Shown: piece by piece, positions 41,902 to 51,034 of the stretch
How positions within the stretch are numbered: position 1 is the stretch's first letter
How the letters are laid out: each line of letters starts with the position of its first letter
Assembly (NCBI RefSeq): GCF_018224885.1
Contig: NZ_JAGTXB010000017.1
Coordinates: forward strand, 116,654-180,653
Length of the DNA: 64,000 bases
Direction: 5' to 3'
From: Chitinophaga hostae
Lineage (GTDB): Bacteria > Bacteroidota > Bacteroidia > Chitinophagales > Chitinophagaceae
Notes under the pieces: model-generated
The model's database searches: none
The model's input: only the letters and a program-made list of their open reading frames with translations
Told to the model about the DNA's origin: nothing
Position numbers and translations under genes: made by a program

Positions 41902-42306
41902 TTAATAATTGTAAATAAACCCGAAAGAAGTAATGCTGAAAGGCAGGGCGCCCTTTGCTACAAGATACAAGTCATGCACGCCTTCGGCATGCCTTAGGTT
42001 ACCGGTCAGCTTCAACGCATAGGTGCTGTCGCCGGTATAGGGAATTTCAAGCGTACCAATAATCTTTCCTTTGGGCTTGTCGATCCGGAACTCCAGCCGC
42101 GCATTACTCTTTTTATGCTCCGATGCCACTTCCACCCGAAAGCCAATTTCACCCAAACTTAAATTCACCTGCGCAAAACTCAGGTAACTCCCCTCCTTCA
42201 TCTGGAACTCGGTAGACCTATTGCCTTTTTTTGCAGCCGGCGCAGCAGTCTGCCCATAAACAGGCAGCGACACGACGACAAAAAACAGCAATAACATCAG
42301 CCTCAT
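41902..42306 (-). CDS. Small exported CBM6-like protein
   Basis: A 134-residue protein with a signal peptide (LMLLLFFVVVSLPVYGQ). Residues about 35-134 look like a single carbohydrate-binding module of family 6: LEFRIDKPKGKIIGTLEIPYTG, then GVHDLYLVAKGALPFSITSFGFIY, the strand pair that ends CBM6 modules. It is short for a whole CBM6 (about 120-140 residues), so the N-terminal strands may be missing. No enzyme domain is attached. It lies 196 bases after the mannan locus on the same strand, beyond its terminator, so it may be an accessory binding protein. Confidence 0.6.
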   Translation of the reverse strand: MRLMLLLFFVVVSLPVYGQTAAPAAKKGNRSTEFQMKEGSYLSFAQVNLSLGEIGFRVEVASEHKKSNARLEFRIDKPKGKIIGTLEIPYTGDSTYALKLTGNLRHAEGVHDLYLVAKGALPFSITSFGFIYNY

Positions 42307-42457
42307 AAGGATAGGATAGGTTATCTTCTTCTATTTTATATACTAACAGGAATAACTATTCCCGCCAATAAATTAATAATAAATACCATAAAATTAAGGA
42401 ATTATGTAATATCATAGCAAAATAATAACAGTCCCTCCCAAAATCAGCACAAAAAAA

Positions 42458-42483
42458 AGCCCGCAACGGGAACGTTGCAGGCT
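42458..42483 (-). terminator. Terminator of the mannan-utilisation operon
   Basis: AGCCCGCAACG / CGTTGCAGGCT, 11 base pairs with one mismatch and a GGAA loop, lies 20 bases after the last GH76 stop on the minus strand and is followed by TTTTTTTT. Confidence 0.8.
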
Positions 42484-42502
42484 CTTCGTGTAGCGTTAAA
42501 TA

Positions 42503-43573
42503 TTAAATACCGGCAAGTCGCGCGTATATTTCCATCATCCCCGCCTGTCCAAGCAATTCCTTTTCAGGGCGATTACCCAGTAAATTGGTATTGCCGTCCC
42601 GGTCGTGCTCCCACACTTTATCCGCGTATTCCTGCATAGCGTTAATATACTTTTTGTTATTGTCTGCTTTGTACAAAGCGACATAGCCTCTCAGCAACAC
42701 CGCATTAAACCAGTACGACGAACGAAACCGCCCGTTACTGAAAAACCGCTGATACCCTCCTGCTGCAATATGTTTCGCCTCTTCCAGGTAGTGCGCGTTT
42801 TTGGTAATACGATATAACTTCACATTTGCCTCCAGCATGGCGCCCGTGTTATAGGTATACGCCGCGGAATCAATACGGTTGTTCTCCTCCGGCTTCAAGG
42901 CATCCCAGTACACCCCATCGGTATCACGGAGATGCCTGTTCACCCAGTTATACAGCAGCATAGCGGTGTCGAGATACGATTTCCTGCGCGTAACATCATA
43001 CAACTGCAACGCCAGTAATACGGCCGGCGCATTGGAACAGGTGTTCTTGGTTGTTTTGTCACCTTCCTTCCAATACAAGCCTCCACCACTCACCGTATCA
43101 TAACCCGTCATCATAAAACGCCAGATCTCCTCGCCTTTCTGCAGGTACCAATACCTCCGCGTGCGCGTATAGGCGTCGAGGTAAGCAATACCGATCCATT
43201 GATTATCGTCGTAGTAGCGGTCCTCCCGCCTTTCCTTTACTACATAAGACGCATAACCCGGCGCAGGCGGAATCGGATCATAATACTGGTTAATGGCTGC
43301 AACCACCGGTTGCATATATATCTTCCCGGGATGTATTTTCTCCATTTCATTCGCTGCCTGTACCATCCCGCAAAGGCCCCACAGATCTGCGTGGGGGTTA
43401 TGATTCATGGCACGGTCGCTGGTTTGAATGTACAACCCACTTTTTCGCTCATACAAATATTTATCGATCGCCCTTTGCAACGCCTCCGCTCTTTGCCGGT
43501 TGCGCTGGGCAAATACAGCGCCGGCAGCCAGCAAACAGCATAAGGTAGCAATCGTTCTTCTTCTCCCCTTCAT
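42503..43573 (-). CDS. GH76 glycoside hydrolase (alpha-1,6-mannanase type), secreted
   Basis: A 356-residue (alpha/alpha)6-barrel enzyme with a signal peptide (TLCCLLAAGAVFAQ). The catalytic Asp pair of family GH76 is in RYYDDNQWIGIAYLDAY, D122 and D123; HADLWGLCGMVQA, NTCSNAPAVLLALQLY and YTYNTGAMLEANVKLYRIT are further family blocks. GH76 enzymes are endo-alpha-1,6-mannanases acting on yeast mannan backbones or related mannosides. It has no lipobox, so it is probably periplasmic. It is the last gene of the operon, nine bases after the lipoprotein GH76 gene. Confidence 0.88.
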   Translation of the reverse strand: MKGRRRTIATLCCLLAAGAVFAQRNRQRAEALQRAIDKYLYERKSGLYIQTSDRAMNHNPHADLWGLCGMVQAANEMEKIHPGKIYMQPVVAAINQYYDPIPPAPGYASYVVKERREDRYYDDNQWIGIAYLDAYTRTRRYWYLQKGEEIWRFMMTGYDTVSGGGLYWKEGDKTTKNTCSNAPAVLLALQLYDVTRRKSYLDTAMLLYNWVNRHLRDTDGVYWDALKPEENNRIDSAAYTYNTGAMLEANVKLYRITKNAHYLEEAKHIAAGGYQRFFSNGRFRSSYWFNAVLLRGYVALYKADNNKKYINAMQEYADKVWEHDRDGNTNLLGNRPEKELLGQAGMMEIYARLAGI

Positions 43574-43582
43574 CTCTTTTGG

Positions 43583-44728
43583 TTACTTAAGCAATCCCAT
43601 ACTCTTTAACCTGGCAGCAGCTTCCATCAGCATCGCGCCACTCAGCTGCGTAGTCAGATCACTGCTGGCGGCAACCGTGGTCCAGTCTTTATTAAATAAT
43701 ACCTGCGGCCGGGTAGTTCCCTTCCGCCACAATGTTTCTGCATTCAGCTGCAGGAAACCGGCGTACTTCGCAACATCCGTGCTGCTGATACTTCCATCTG
43801 TAATCAATAACATGAGGTAACGTATCAATACACCCTTAAATAGGCCCCCGTCGCCGGCGCCTTCGTCCTTCAGGATATTGGCATTGGTAAAAGTGCCACC
43901 CAGCGCGTTGTTGGCCGTTTTCAGCGCATCATTGATATAAATGTTCTGTCCGGTGAGCTTATACAGCTCAACCCCGGCGCCTATAAAAACGCCCTGGTTA
44001 TAAGTGAAGTTCCAGTTTTTGGTCACCTGCCCGCTGCCGTCCTGGTTAATACCATCCCATACCAGGCCGGTTACCGGATCTACCAGGGTGCTTTTTTGCC
44101 AGTCGTATATTTTCTTAGCCCAGGCAATATCATCCGGGTTCTGGGTTATCCCGTACATCCGGCAGGCAATAATACAGGCGGGCGCATTGGCCGGCGTATT
44201 CTTATAGTTTTTGGACTTGTCCTTGTTCCAATGGATACCACCACCCCATACGTCATCCCATCCACCTTTGATGTCGTTCCATAATATCACGGCCACATCT
44301 TTGTAGCGGGTATCGCCGGTAGCTTCAAAGGCGCGCAAACAGGCCAGGTTCATCCATTCCATGTCATCATAAAAATGATTGATATAGGTACCACCATTCT
44401 TTACTTTCATGCCGGCCAGTAAATCATCCATCCGCGCTTTGATGGCGGGATCACTTTTACGTATATACGCATCCGTGAGTACGTCCAGCGCATGCGCATT
44501 AGGCCAATAGTTAAAAGTAGTGCCGCCTGCACTGTTCTGGTTAAAGTATTTTTCCTGGTTCCAGAAATTGCTTACCAGCCCCTGGAAAGAAGAGTCGGCA
44601 ATCTGCGGCCAGTTGTATACGTTACGTGCTTTGCCCGCGCCCGGACCCGGGCCGTCATCTACAGGTTCCTTCAAACATGCAGTGAAGCCCAGGGCCAGTA
44701 TCAATATAGAGAAGCGTAAAATCTTCAT
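43583..44728 (-). CDS. GH76 glycoside hydrolase lipoprotein
   Basis: A 381-residue GH76 enzyme with a lipoprotein signal (ILILALGFTACLKEP, Cys18). The catalytic pair is D121-D122 in NHFYDDMEWMNLACLRAF; NTPANAPACIIACRMYGIT and FTYNQGVFIGAGVELYKLT are family blocks. Lipid anchoring and operon position suggest it works at the cell surface on long mannan, feeding the SusC/D importer, while the partner at 42503 works inside. This division is known for alpha-mannan loci of Bacteroides; here it is inferred. It starts six bases after the SusE-like gene. Confidence 0.88.
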   Translation of the reverse strand: MKILRFSILILALGFTACLKEPVDDGPGPGAGKARNVYNWPQIADSSFQGLVSNFWNQEKYFNQNSAGGTTFNYWPNAHALDVLTDAYIRKSDPAIKARMDDLLAGMKVKNGGTYINHFYDDMEWMNLACLRAFEATGDTRYKDVAVILWNDIKGGWDDVWGGGIHWNKDKSKNYKNTPANAPACIIACRMYGITQNPDDIAWAKKIYDWQKSTLVDPVTGLVWDGINQDGSGQVTKNWNFTYNQGVFIGAGVELYKLTGQNIYINDALKTANNALGGTFTNANILKDEGAGDGGLFKGVLIRYLMLLITDGSISSTDVAKYAGFLQLNAETLWRKGTTRPQVLFNKDWTTVAASSDLTTQLSGAMLMEAAARLKSMGLLK

Positions 44729-44734
44729 AGTTGT

Positions 44735-45856
44735 TTATTTGACAATGATTTCGTGCGTGTAATTCTTGTCGGTGGTAAAGTATACATTGATGTCGCAGTT
44801 CTTATTATCTGCTTCGGTGGCGAACTTATAGCAGTAGCCCCACTGGTCGTTACCGGCAATAGACTTCAGCTCCCAGAAGCTGAGCGGCGTAGTGGCAGTA
44901 GGACGATTATTATCCGCATTCGAGCTGCCAAACCACTCTTCACCGGCAGCGCCGTCACTATCCTTAACGGCTAAACGGAATTTATAACGCTCGTCGCGGC
45001 CCCACGATTCCTGTTTAAAAGTGATCAATTGATTTTTGATACTCCAGGTTCCGTTGCCGGCGTAATTAATTTCAAACAGGAACTTATTCAAAGGCGCAAA
45101 CCACAGCCCTATGGATGTCAACTCTGTTACAGAAGCCGCAGCATTATTGAAATCCAGTCGTAAACGATATACTTTGGTACCGGCTGTTTGCTGGCTTTCT
45201 CCCCCTTCCTTCACAGCGGTGCCCAATAGAGAGTAAACGCTTGGTGTTCCTGTATTCCTGTTTGTAAAGTGATATTTGCCATTTTTGAGAGATGTATAAA
45301 TTTCATACACCCCCGGCGCGGTGGACTTCAGCTTCAGCGCTTTCGACAGATCAGCGCCGGCTTCTGTTGCTTCGCCCGTCAGGAATACATCCGTCGGAAT
45401 TTCTGCAAAGCCATTAGGTCTTTCTACTTCAATGGTTTTGGTTTCTGCTGCTTTCTGGATATTATATCCTTTGGCTGCCAGCACCGTCCATTTCAATTTG
45501 CCGGTAGCCAGCGAAGCGATACCAGCCTTACCAGCAATGCTGTTCAGGTCTTTATGTGATAACGTGAGCTTGTTTTGTACGCCCCCGCCATCAGATGAAA
45601 ATTTTGCGACCGGGGCTGAAAAATCACCATTCTCCTTGTCAAAAGCTACTTCATAGATCACCAGCGAACCGTCTTCCGCACGGGCCTGATCCCACTCAAA
45701 ACTGACAGTAGCACTGGTAGTGGGTTGCAGCTTAATGTATTTATTATCCAGCGGAGCTGTGAGCTTCGCTACCGGTTGTATATTGGTATTGAGCGTGTAG
45801 TCTTTTTTGCAACTAAATAATACAACACTCAGTAAGATGATTAAATATTTTTGCAT
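44735..45856 (-). CDS. SusE/SusF-type outer-membrane lipoprotein
   Basis: A 373-residue surface glycan-binding protein. Lipoprotein signal LIILLSVVLFSCKKDYTLN (Cys16), then an N-terminal Ig-like SusE domain (KLTAPLDNKYIKLQPTTSATVSFEWDQARAEDGSLVIYEVAFDK), and C-terminal modules that resemble SusE/SusF starch-binding-like folds (FNNAAASVTELTSIGLWF, WSIKNQLITFKQESWG, YKFRLAVKDSDG). It probably helps capture mannan at the surface. It sits between SusD and the GH76 pair in the operon; a separate SusF gene is absent. Confidence 0.85.
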   Translation of the reverse strand: MQKYLIILLSVVLFSCKKDYTLNTNIQPVAKLTAPLDNKYIKLQPTTSATVSFEWDQARAEDGSLVIYEVAFDKENGDFSAPVAKFSSDGGGVQNKLTLSHKDLNSIAGKAGIASLATGKLKWTVLAAKGYNIQKAAETKTIEVERPNGFAEIPTDVFLTGEATEAGADLSKALKLKSTAPGVYEIYTSLKNGKYHFTNRNTGTPSVYSLLGTAVKEGGESQQTAGTKVYRLRLDFNNAAASVTELTSIGLWFAPLNKFLFEINYAGNGTWSIKNQLITFKQESWGRDERYKFRLAVKDSDGAAGEEWFGSSNADNNRPTATTPLSFWELKSIAGNDQWGYCYKFATEADNKNCDINVYFTTDKNYTHEIIVK

Positions 45857-45882
45857 GTGATTACAGTTTTAAAGTGGAAGGT

Positions 45883-47490
45883 TTACCAGTCTTGATTTTG
45901 TGAAAGATTTTTATTCTGATCGCGTTCAATCGTTGGCACTGGCCACAGGTAATGCCTGGGATTTGTAAATAACCTGTTCTCTACAATAATATATCCGTTA
46001 GGATCCTTGTTAAAGGCGCCGGACGTTACTTTAATACCTCTTACAGGTCTGTTCATCACCACATCAGCCGTTTTCCAGCGGCGGATATCCAGGATACGCA
46101 ATCCTTCAAAGGCCAGCTCGGCTCTTCTTTCACGGCGTATCACCGTTTGCAGTTGTTCTTTGCTCAGCGCAGTGTTAAACTGGGTAGCGCCGGCATCATT
46201 AAACCCGGCGCGAACGCGCAAAGGCTGTATAGTCTGATTCCACACGGCGGCATTCATCTGCCCCAGTTCATTCTTTGCTTCTGCATACATCAGCAACACA
46301 TCGGCGTAACGGATGAGAATAAGGTTTAAACCGGAGGAGTAGTTGGTGGCCGCGCGATCGTAGTACTTGTAGAAGTAGTAGCCGGTGGGAGACGCGCCCT
46401 GGTCATCCACGGTATTGGTGGCGGGTATGGATCCGGGTTGCGTAAGAATGGTTTGCACCGCTCCGCTGAAATCGGTCACTTTGGAACCATGATGCAGGAT
46501 GGTCGCTTCAAAACGGGGGTCCCTGTTCACGTAGGGATTACTTTCATCATAACCGGAACCGGCTTCCCCAATGGCCTTACCGTTGGTCATGATGTAATCG
46601 TTTACCAGGTCCTGTGTAGGCACCAGCACGCTTCTCAGCGCAGCGATGGTTTGCGGCATAAACTGCCGTTGCTTGTCGTAGGTTCTGGCCCCGCCATATT
46701 GCAGATCCAGGATTACCTCGCTGTTGTACTCATTGGCTACGGTAAACAGGTTGCTATAGCTGCCAAACAACGAATAGGCGCCGTTATCGGTTTTGTTGAT
46801 CAGCTGCTCACAATCTGTTACTACTGCCTGCCATTCGCTGCGGAACAGGTGTACGCGTGCGCTGAGCGCTATTGCGGCGCCGCGGGTAATGCGGCCACGG
46901 TCGTTCTGCGCCTGCTGCTGGTTGGTGGGCAGGTCTTTCTGAATATCGGCCAGCTCTGACAATACAAACTGTTGTACGGTATTTTTATCGGTGCGCGTAA
47001 TGGTACGTGACTGCTCTATAGAAATAAGATCCGTATAAAAAGGTACATCGCCATACCAGGCACTCAGCTGGAAATAGGCATAGGCACGGATAAAACGAGC
47101 TTCTGCCAGGATGCGGCGCTTTAACGTGGCATCCATATTGGGCACCCTGTCTATATTGGTGGTAACGGTATTACAACGACGGATCGTAGTGTAATAATAA
47201 GGCCAGGTATCTACCACACGGCCATTGGCACCATCATAGCCACCGTTTGACACTGCATTTACATTCAGCAGACCTACCCCGCTGTTATAGGCGTTATCAC
47301 TCAGCGCTTCATCTCCAAAGAAATAATCATCTTTTGAAAGATGTTCATAACAAGCGGTCAGGGCATCTAAGGCATCCTGTGCATCGCGCCAGTAAGCCGT
47401 TTCTGTAAACTCCCGCGTAATGGGCTGATCCAGCTTACGACAGCCAAACAACCCGGCGGCTACTACTATTGATAAAAGTAATTTCTTCAT
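45883..47490 (-). CDS. SusD/RagB-family outer-membrane lipoprotein
   Basis: The 535-residue glycan-binding lid of a SusCD importer. Lipoprotein signal LLLSIVVAAGLFGCRKLDQPI (Cys17), TPR-like helices such as ILAEARFIRAYAYFQLSAWYGDVPFYTD (the SusD hallmark), and the C-terminal RADVLLMYAEAKNELGQMN, TVIRRERRAELAFEGLRILDIRRW and HYLWPVPTIERDQNKNLSQNQDW, the standard SusD ending. Coupled to SusC at 47510 with a 19-base gap and to the SusE-like gene with 26. Confidence 0.95.
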   Translation of the reverse strand: MKKLLLSIVVAAGLFGCRKLDQPITREFTETAYWRDAQDALDALTACYEHLSKDDYFFGDEALSDNAYNSGVGLLNVNAVSNGGYDGANGRVVDTWPYYYTTIRRCNTVTTNIDRVPNMDATLKRRILAEARFIRAYAYFQLSAWYGDVPFYTDLISIEQSRTITRTDKNTVQQFVLSELADIQKDLPTNQQQAQNDRGRITRGAAIALSARVHLFRSEWQAVVTDCEQLINKTDNGAYSLFGSYSNLFTVANEYNSEVILDLQYGGARTYDKQRQFMPQTIAALRSVLVPTQDLVNDYIMTNGKAIGEAGSGYDESNPYVNRDPRFEATILHHGSKVTDFSGAVQTILTQPGSIPATNTVDDQGASPTGYYFYKYYDRAATNYSSGLNLILIRYADVLLMYAEAKNELGQMNAAVWNQTIQPLRVRAGFNDAGATQFNTALSKEQLQTVIRRERRAELAFEGLRILDIRRWKTADVVMNRPVRGIKVTSGAFNKDPNGYIIVENRLFTNPRHYLWPVPTIERDQNKNLSQNQDW

Positions 47491-47509
47491 ACAAGTGATT
47501 GTTTAGGCA

Positions 47510-50500
47510 TCAAAACTTTACATCCAAACCAAAGGCAAACGTAGCGGCATTAGGATAATTACGCCCGGCAATGGCGTTGTAATTAGTCATGCTCAGCTTA
47601 TCATCAAACTGCGTAAACTCAGGATCTACGCCCAGTTCGCGGAAACGTTTAGGCGTAATCGTGATCAGGTTCTGACTGGTGAAATATACCCGTACTCCCT
47701 GCATGCCCACGCGTCTCATCAATGATTGGGGCAGGTTGTAACCTACCTGGAAATTTTTCAGACGCAGGTATTTAGTATCAAACAGCCAGTAGTCGGAATA
47801 CGCAAAATTGTTGGCATCGGCAGATCCGATGGTTACCCGCGGATAGGAAGCATTCGGATTGGTGGGCGTCCAGCGGTCCAGGTGCTGCACCATTGCATGG
47901 TCTTCGTTATTATGGAATGCTTCTACGATATCGCCGCGGAGGAACTGGGTTCTCTTACCCACTCCCTGCCAGAACATGCTCAGGTCGAAGTTTTTCCAGC
48001 TTACGCTGTAGTTAAAGCCAAACGTATAACGCGGGAAAGGATTACCAAAAATGTAACGGTCGTTTTCATCGATCACCCCATCTTTGTTCCGGTCTATATA
48101 CCGCACATCTCCCGGCATCACCTGTTGGTTATAGGCAAACGGTACTTTAGGTGCGTTCTTTATATCATCCAGGTTCTGGTATAACCCGTCAGATTTATAA
48201 CCATAGTAAGAAGCAATCGGGTAGCCTTCTTTTACAATAAAGGTCACATCTGATCCGCGAACGGATTCCTGTCCGAATTTAATCACCTTGTTCAGGTTGT
48301 CGGCCAGGTTAAAACCGAAGGTATGGTGGAAAGCGCCGGTGGTAGCCCGATACGACAATGCCAGTTCCCAGCCTTTGTTATTTACCTTACCTACGTTTTC
48401 CAGCGGAGCCGCTGTACCTGCAGTTCCTGGTACTGTCTGGAACAGGTAAATACCATCGGTCATCTTACTAAAATAATCGAAAGAGGCGGTCAGCCTGCCT
48501 TTAAAGAAATCGGCATCAATACCATAGTTACTCATGGTAGAGATTTCCCATTTCAACAGATCATTATAAGTAGAAAAAGTATTACCGGGTGCAATGGAAT
48601 TATTAAAGGAATAGTTAGCACCGTTGATAGATACCCTGGACAGGTAGTTGAATCCGCCAATATTGGAGTTACCCACTTGTCCCCAGGAGTAACGCAGTTT
48701 AAAATTACCTATCCTGTCTTTAATCTCCTGCATGAAGGCTTCTTCTGTGAGCCGCCAGCCCAGGGAGAAGGCGGGAAAAAACTGCCAGCGGTGGCCGGGC
48801 GCCAGCTTGGAAGATCCATCATAACGCCAGGTGATTTCTGCCAGGTATTTATCGTTATAGGCATAGTTCAAACGGCCAAACAAAGAGTTCAACGCATACA
48901 GGTTGGGATTTGTCAGATCATTATAGGTGCCTATATCTTTATAGTCGTAAGTGCCATCGGGTTTGGGAATATAGCCGCCGCCGATAGACCAGTCCGGGTC
49001 CAGGTTGGTGGTGCCGTAACGCTCTGCGCGGAAGCCATAGTGTTCGTCCACGGCATCGCTGCGCACACCTACCTGTCCTTTTACATAATGTTTACCAAAA
49101 GTATTTTCATACTCCGCGGTAGCATATACGTTGGTGGTAAGATCCTTGTATTCTTCCTGTTTGGTTTGGTTATACATGGGCGGTGTAGCCGTAGTATAGT
49201 AAGGCGCGTAGGTAAATTTATTGGTGCGGATAAACGAGTTCTCGATATTATACACGCCGGAAGCATTCAGGTTGATCTTGAAATGATCTACCGGTGTAAT
49301 CACCACATCCAGTCCGCCCATGAGGTTATCGATGGTTTTCAGATTATAACCGCCGTTGGCCAGCAGCGCAATAACGCTGTTACTTGTCAGGTTAGGCACT
49401 ACCCAGTTTCCCAGGGAATCCTTTACTGCATTGGTACGCGGCACGCGCATGGCGTCGCGGATCAGGAAGCCGATATCGGCTACCTGCGTACGGAAGTTGG
49501 AACGGGTATAGGCTGCGTTGGCATTTACTTTTACATACTTACTAACGTCAACGGATACGTTTAAACGGGCATTATATCTTTTATAGAAGAAATCCTGCGG
49601 TACATATTTATTCTGCAGCATGTTTCCCTGGTCGAGGTAGCCCATGGAAAACAGGTAGCTGCTGCTTTTACCGCCGCCTGTTAAGCTCAGGCTATGGTTT
49701 TGCTGAGGCGTATATTTACGGATCATTTCTGAGAGCATCGATGGCTCTGAACCGCGGTCGTGCCAGTATTTAATATTTTCCGGCGTATACTGCGGCGTTT
49801 TACCGGAGTTTACAAGCGCTTCGTTTTTCAGCGTCATATACTGCCATGCTTCCATATTCCGTGGCAGCGTAGTGGGTGTTTGCCAGCCATACATCCCATT
49901 GTATTGTACGGAAGGGCGTTCATCTTTCTTACCTTTTTTGGTGGTAATATATACAACACCGTTAGCCGCCTGCGAGCCATAAATGGCGGCAGATGCTGCG
50001 TCTTTCAATACGGAGATCGTTTCCACATCATAAGGGTTCAGGTTCTGCAAACCGGCAGTGCCGGCCTGTATACCATCAATGATCACCAGTGGTGCGTTGC
50101 CGGTTAAGCTGCCTACCCCGCGGATGTTCATGGTCATAGCGGCGCCCGGTTCCGCGGTACCCTGTTGCATAATAAGGTTGGGGGCTTGTCCCTGTAAGGC
50201 CTGGAACATATTTACCGATGGTCTGCTGGTAATATCCTTTGAACTTACAGTGCTGATGGCGGCGGTTACCTGGCCTTTTTTCTGCTGACCATAGGCTGTT
50301 ATCACTACCTCTCCAAGGTCTTTGGAGTCTACCTTGAGCATGGTAACAATATTGGTTCTGCCCGCGATAGATATTTCAGAAGGCACATATCCTACGGAAG
50401 AATATATCAGTACACCGTTGGCGGCGTTGGCCGGAATTTTCAACGTATAGGTACCATCTGCTGTGCTGACAGTCCCGATGCTTTGTCCTTTCAGGCGGAT

Positions 50501-50992
50501 ATTAGCACCGGGGACAGGCTCTCCCTGACTATCCACTACACGGCCGGTGATGACGATTTCCTGTTGCTGCTCCCCTATAACGGAAACGCCCATACGCTTC
50601 AGGATAATTTTGTTCGCGATCAGCTCGTAGTTGATTTCCAACGGCAGCAGGATCATCTGCAGCACATCATCCAGTTTGTTTTCCTTTACACTCAGGGATA
50701 TTTTCTGTGCAGCTTTTATATCATCATTTGAATATACAAATACGAGGGAGGTTTGTGCTTCGATTTTGTCCAGTACCTGCGCGAGACTTGCATTTTCTAC
50801 CTGCAAGCTGACGAGGTAATTGAGAGATGGCGGTCTTTCCTTTTCTTTCGCCGGCTGGTGCTGTACCTGTCGCCGCGTTCCTGCTGCGTATGCCACCTGC
50901 GCATGCAGGTCCAGCACGCTCAGTAGCGATAAACAGATTATCAGCGACCCGAAAGGCGAACGAAAAGAAGACTTGTATAGTTCCTTTCTCAT
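47510..50992 (-). CDS. SusC/RagA TonB-dependent importer with STN domain
   Basis: A 1160-residue outer-membrane importer. After a signal segment come a STN domain (about 60-130: VSLQVENASLAQVLDKIEAQTSLVFVYSNDDI), which in transducer proteins contacts a FecR anti-sigma; a carboxypeptidase-like regulatory domain (about 148-215: GRVVDSQGEPVPGANIRLKG); the plug (about 230-350: NMFQALQGQAPNLIMQQG, AASAAIYGSQAANGVVYITTKKG); and a 22-strand barrel. The STN domain with the adjacent sigma and FecR genes predicts autoinduction when mannan binds. Start: the first ATG gives a hydrophobic segment near residue 20. Confidence 0.95.
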   Translation of the reverse strand: MRKELYKSSFRSPFGSLIICLSLLSVLDLHAQVAYAAGTRRQVQHQPAKEKERPPSLNYLVSLQVENASLAQVLDKIEAQTSLVFVYSNDDIKAAQKISLSVKENKLDDVLQMILLPLEINYELIANKIILKRMGVSVIGEQQQEIVITGRVVDSQGEPVPGANIRLKGQSIGTVSTADGTYTLKIPANAANGVLIYSSVGYVPSEISIAGRTNIVTMLKVDSKDLGEVVITAYGQQKKGQVTAAISTVSSKDITSRPSVNMFQALQGQAPNLIMQQGTAEPGAAMTMNIRGVGSLTGNAPLVIIDGIQAGTAGLQNLNPYDVETISVLKDAASAAIYGSQAANGVVYITTKKGKKDERPSVQYNGMYGWQTPTTLPRNMEAWQYMTLKNEALVNSGKTPQYTPENIKYWHDRGSEPSMLSEMIRKYTPQQNHSLSLTGGGKSSSYLFSMGYLDQGNMLQNKYVPQDFFYKRYNARLNVSVDVSKYVKVNANAAYTRSNFRTQVADIGFLIRDAMRVPRTNAVKDSLGNWVVPNLTSNSVIALLANGGYNLKTIDNLMGGLDVVITPVDHFKINLNASGVYNIENSFIRTNKFTYAPYYTTATPPMYNQTKQEEYKDLTTNVYATAEYENTFGKHYVKGQVGVRSDAVDEHYGFRAERYGTTNLDPDWSIGGGYIPKPDGTYDYKDIGTYNDLTNPNLYALNSLFGRLNYAYNDKYLAEITWRYDGSSKLAPGHRWQFFPAFSLGWRLTEEAFMQEIKDRIGNFKLRYSWGQVGNSNIGGFNYLSRVSINGANYSFNNSIAPGNTFSTYNDLLKWEISTMSNYGIDADFFKGRLTASFDYFSKMTDGIYLFQTVPGTAGTAAPLENVGKVNNKGWELALSYRATTGAFHHTFGFNLADNLNKVIKFGQESVRGSDVTFIVKEGYPIASYYGYKSDGLYQNLDDIKNAPKVPFAYNQQVMPGDVRYIDRNKDGVIDENDRYIFGNPFPRYTFGFNYSVSWKNFDLSMFWQGVGKRTQFLRGDIVEAFHNNEDHAMVQHLDRWTPTNPNASYPRVTIGSADANNFAYSDYWLFDTKYLRLKNFQVGYNLPQSLMRRVGMQGVRVYFTSQNLITITPKRFRELGVDPEFTQFDDKLSMTNYNAIAGRNYPNAATFAFGLDVKF

Positions 50993-51034
50993 AACGTAGT
51001 GGTGATTAAAAATGAATTAATATTGGTGTTGGCT

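Noticed and set aside
48323..49564. 413-codon open frame on the plus strand inside the SusC gene
   Set aside because: It is antisense to a clearly real SusC gene, has no family features, and is explained by the codon bias of the opposite strand.
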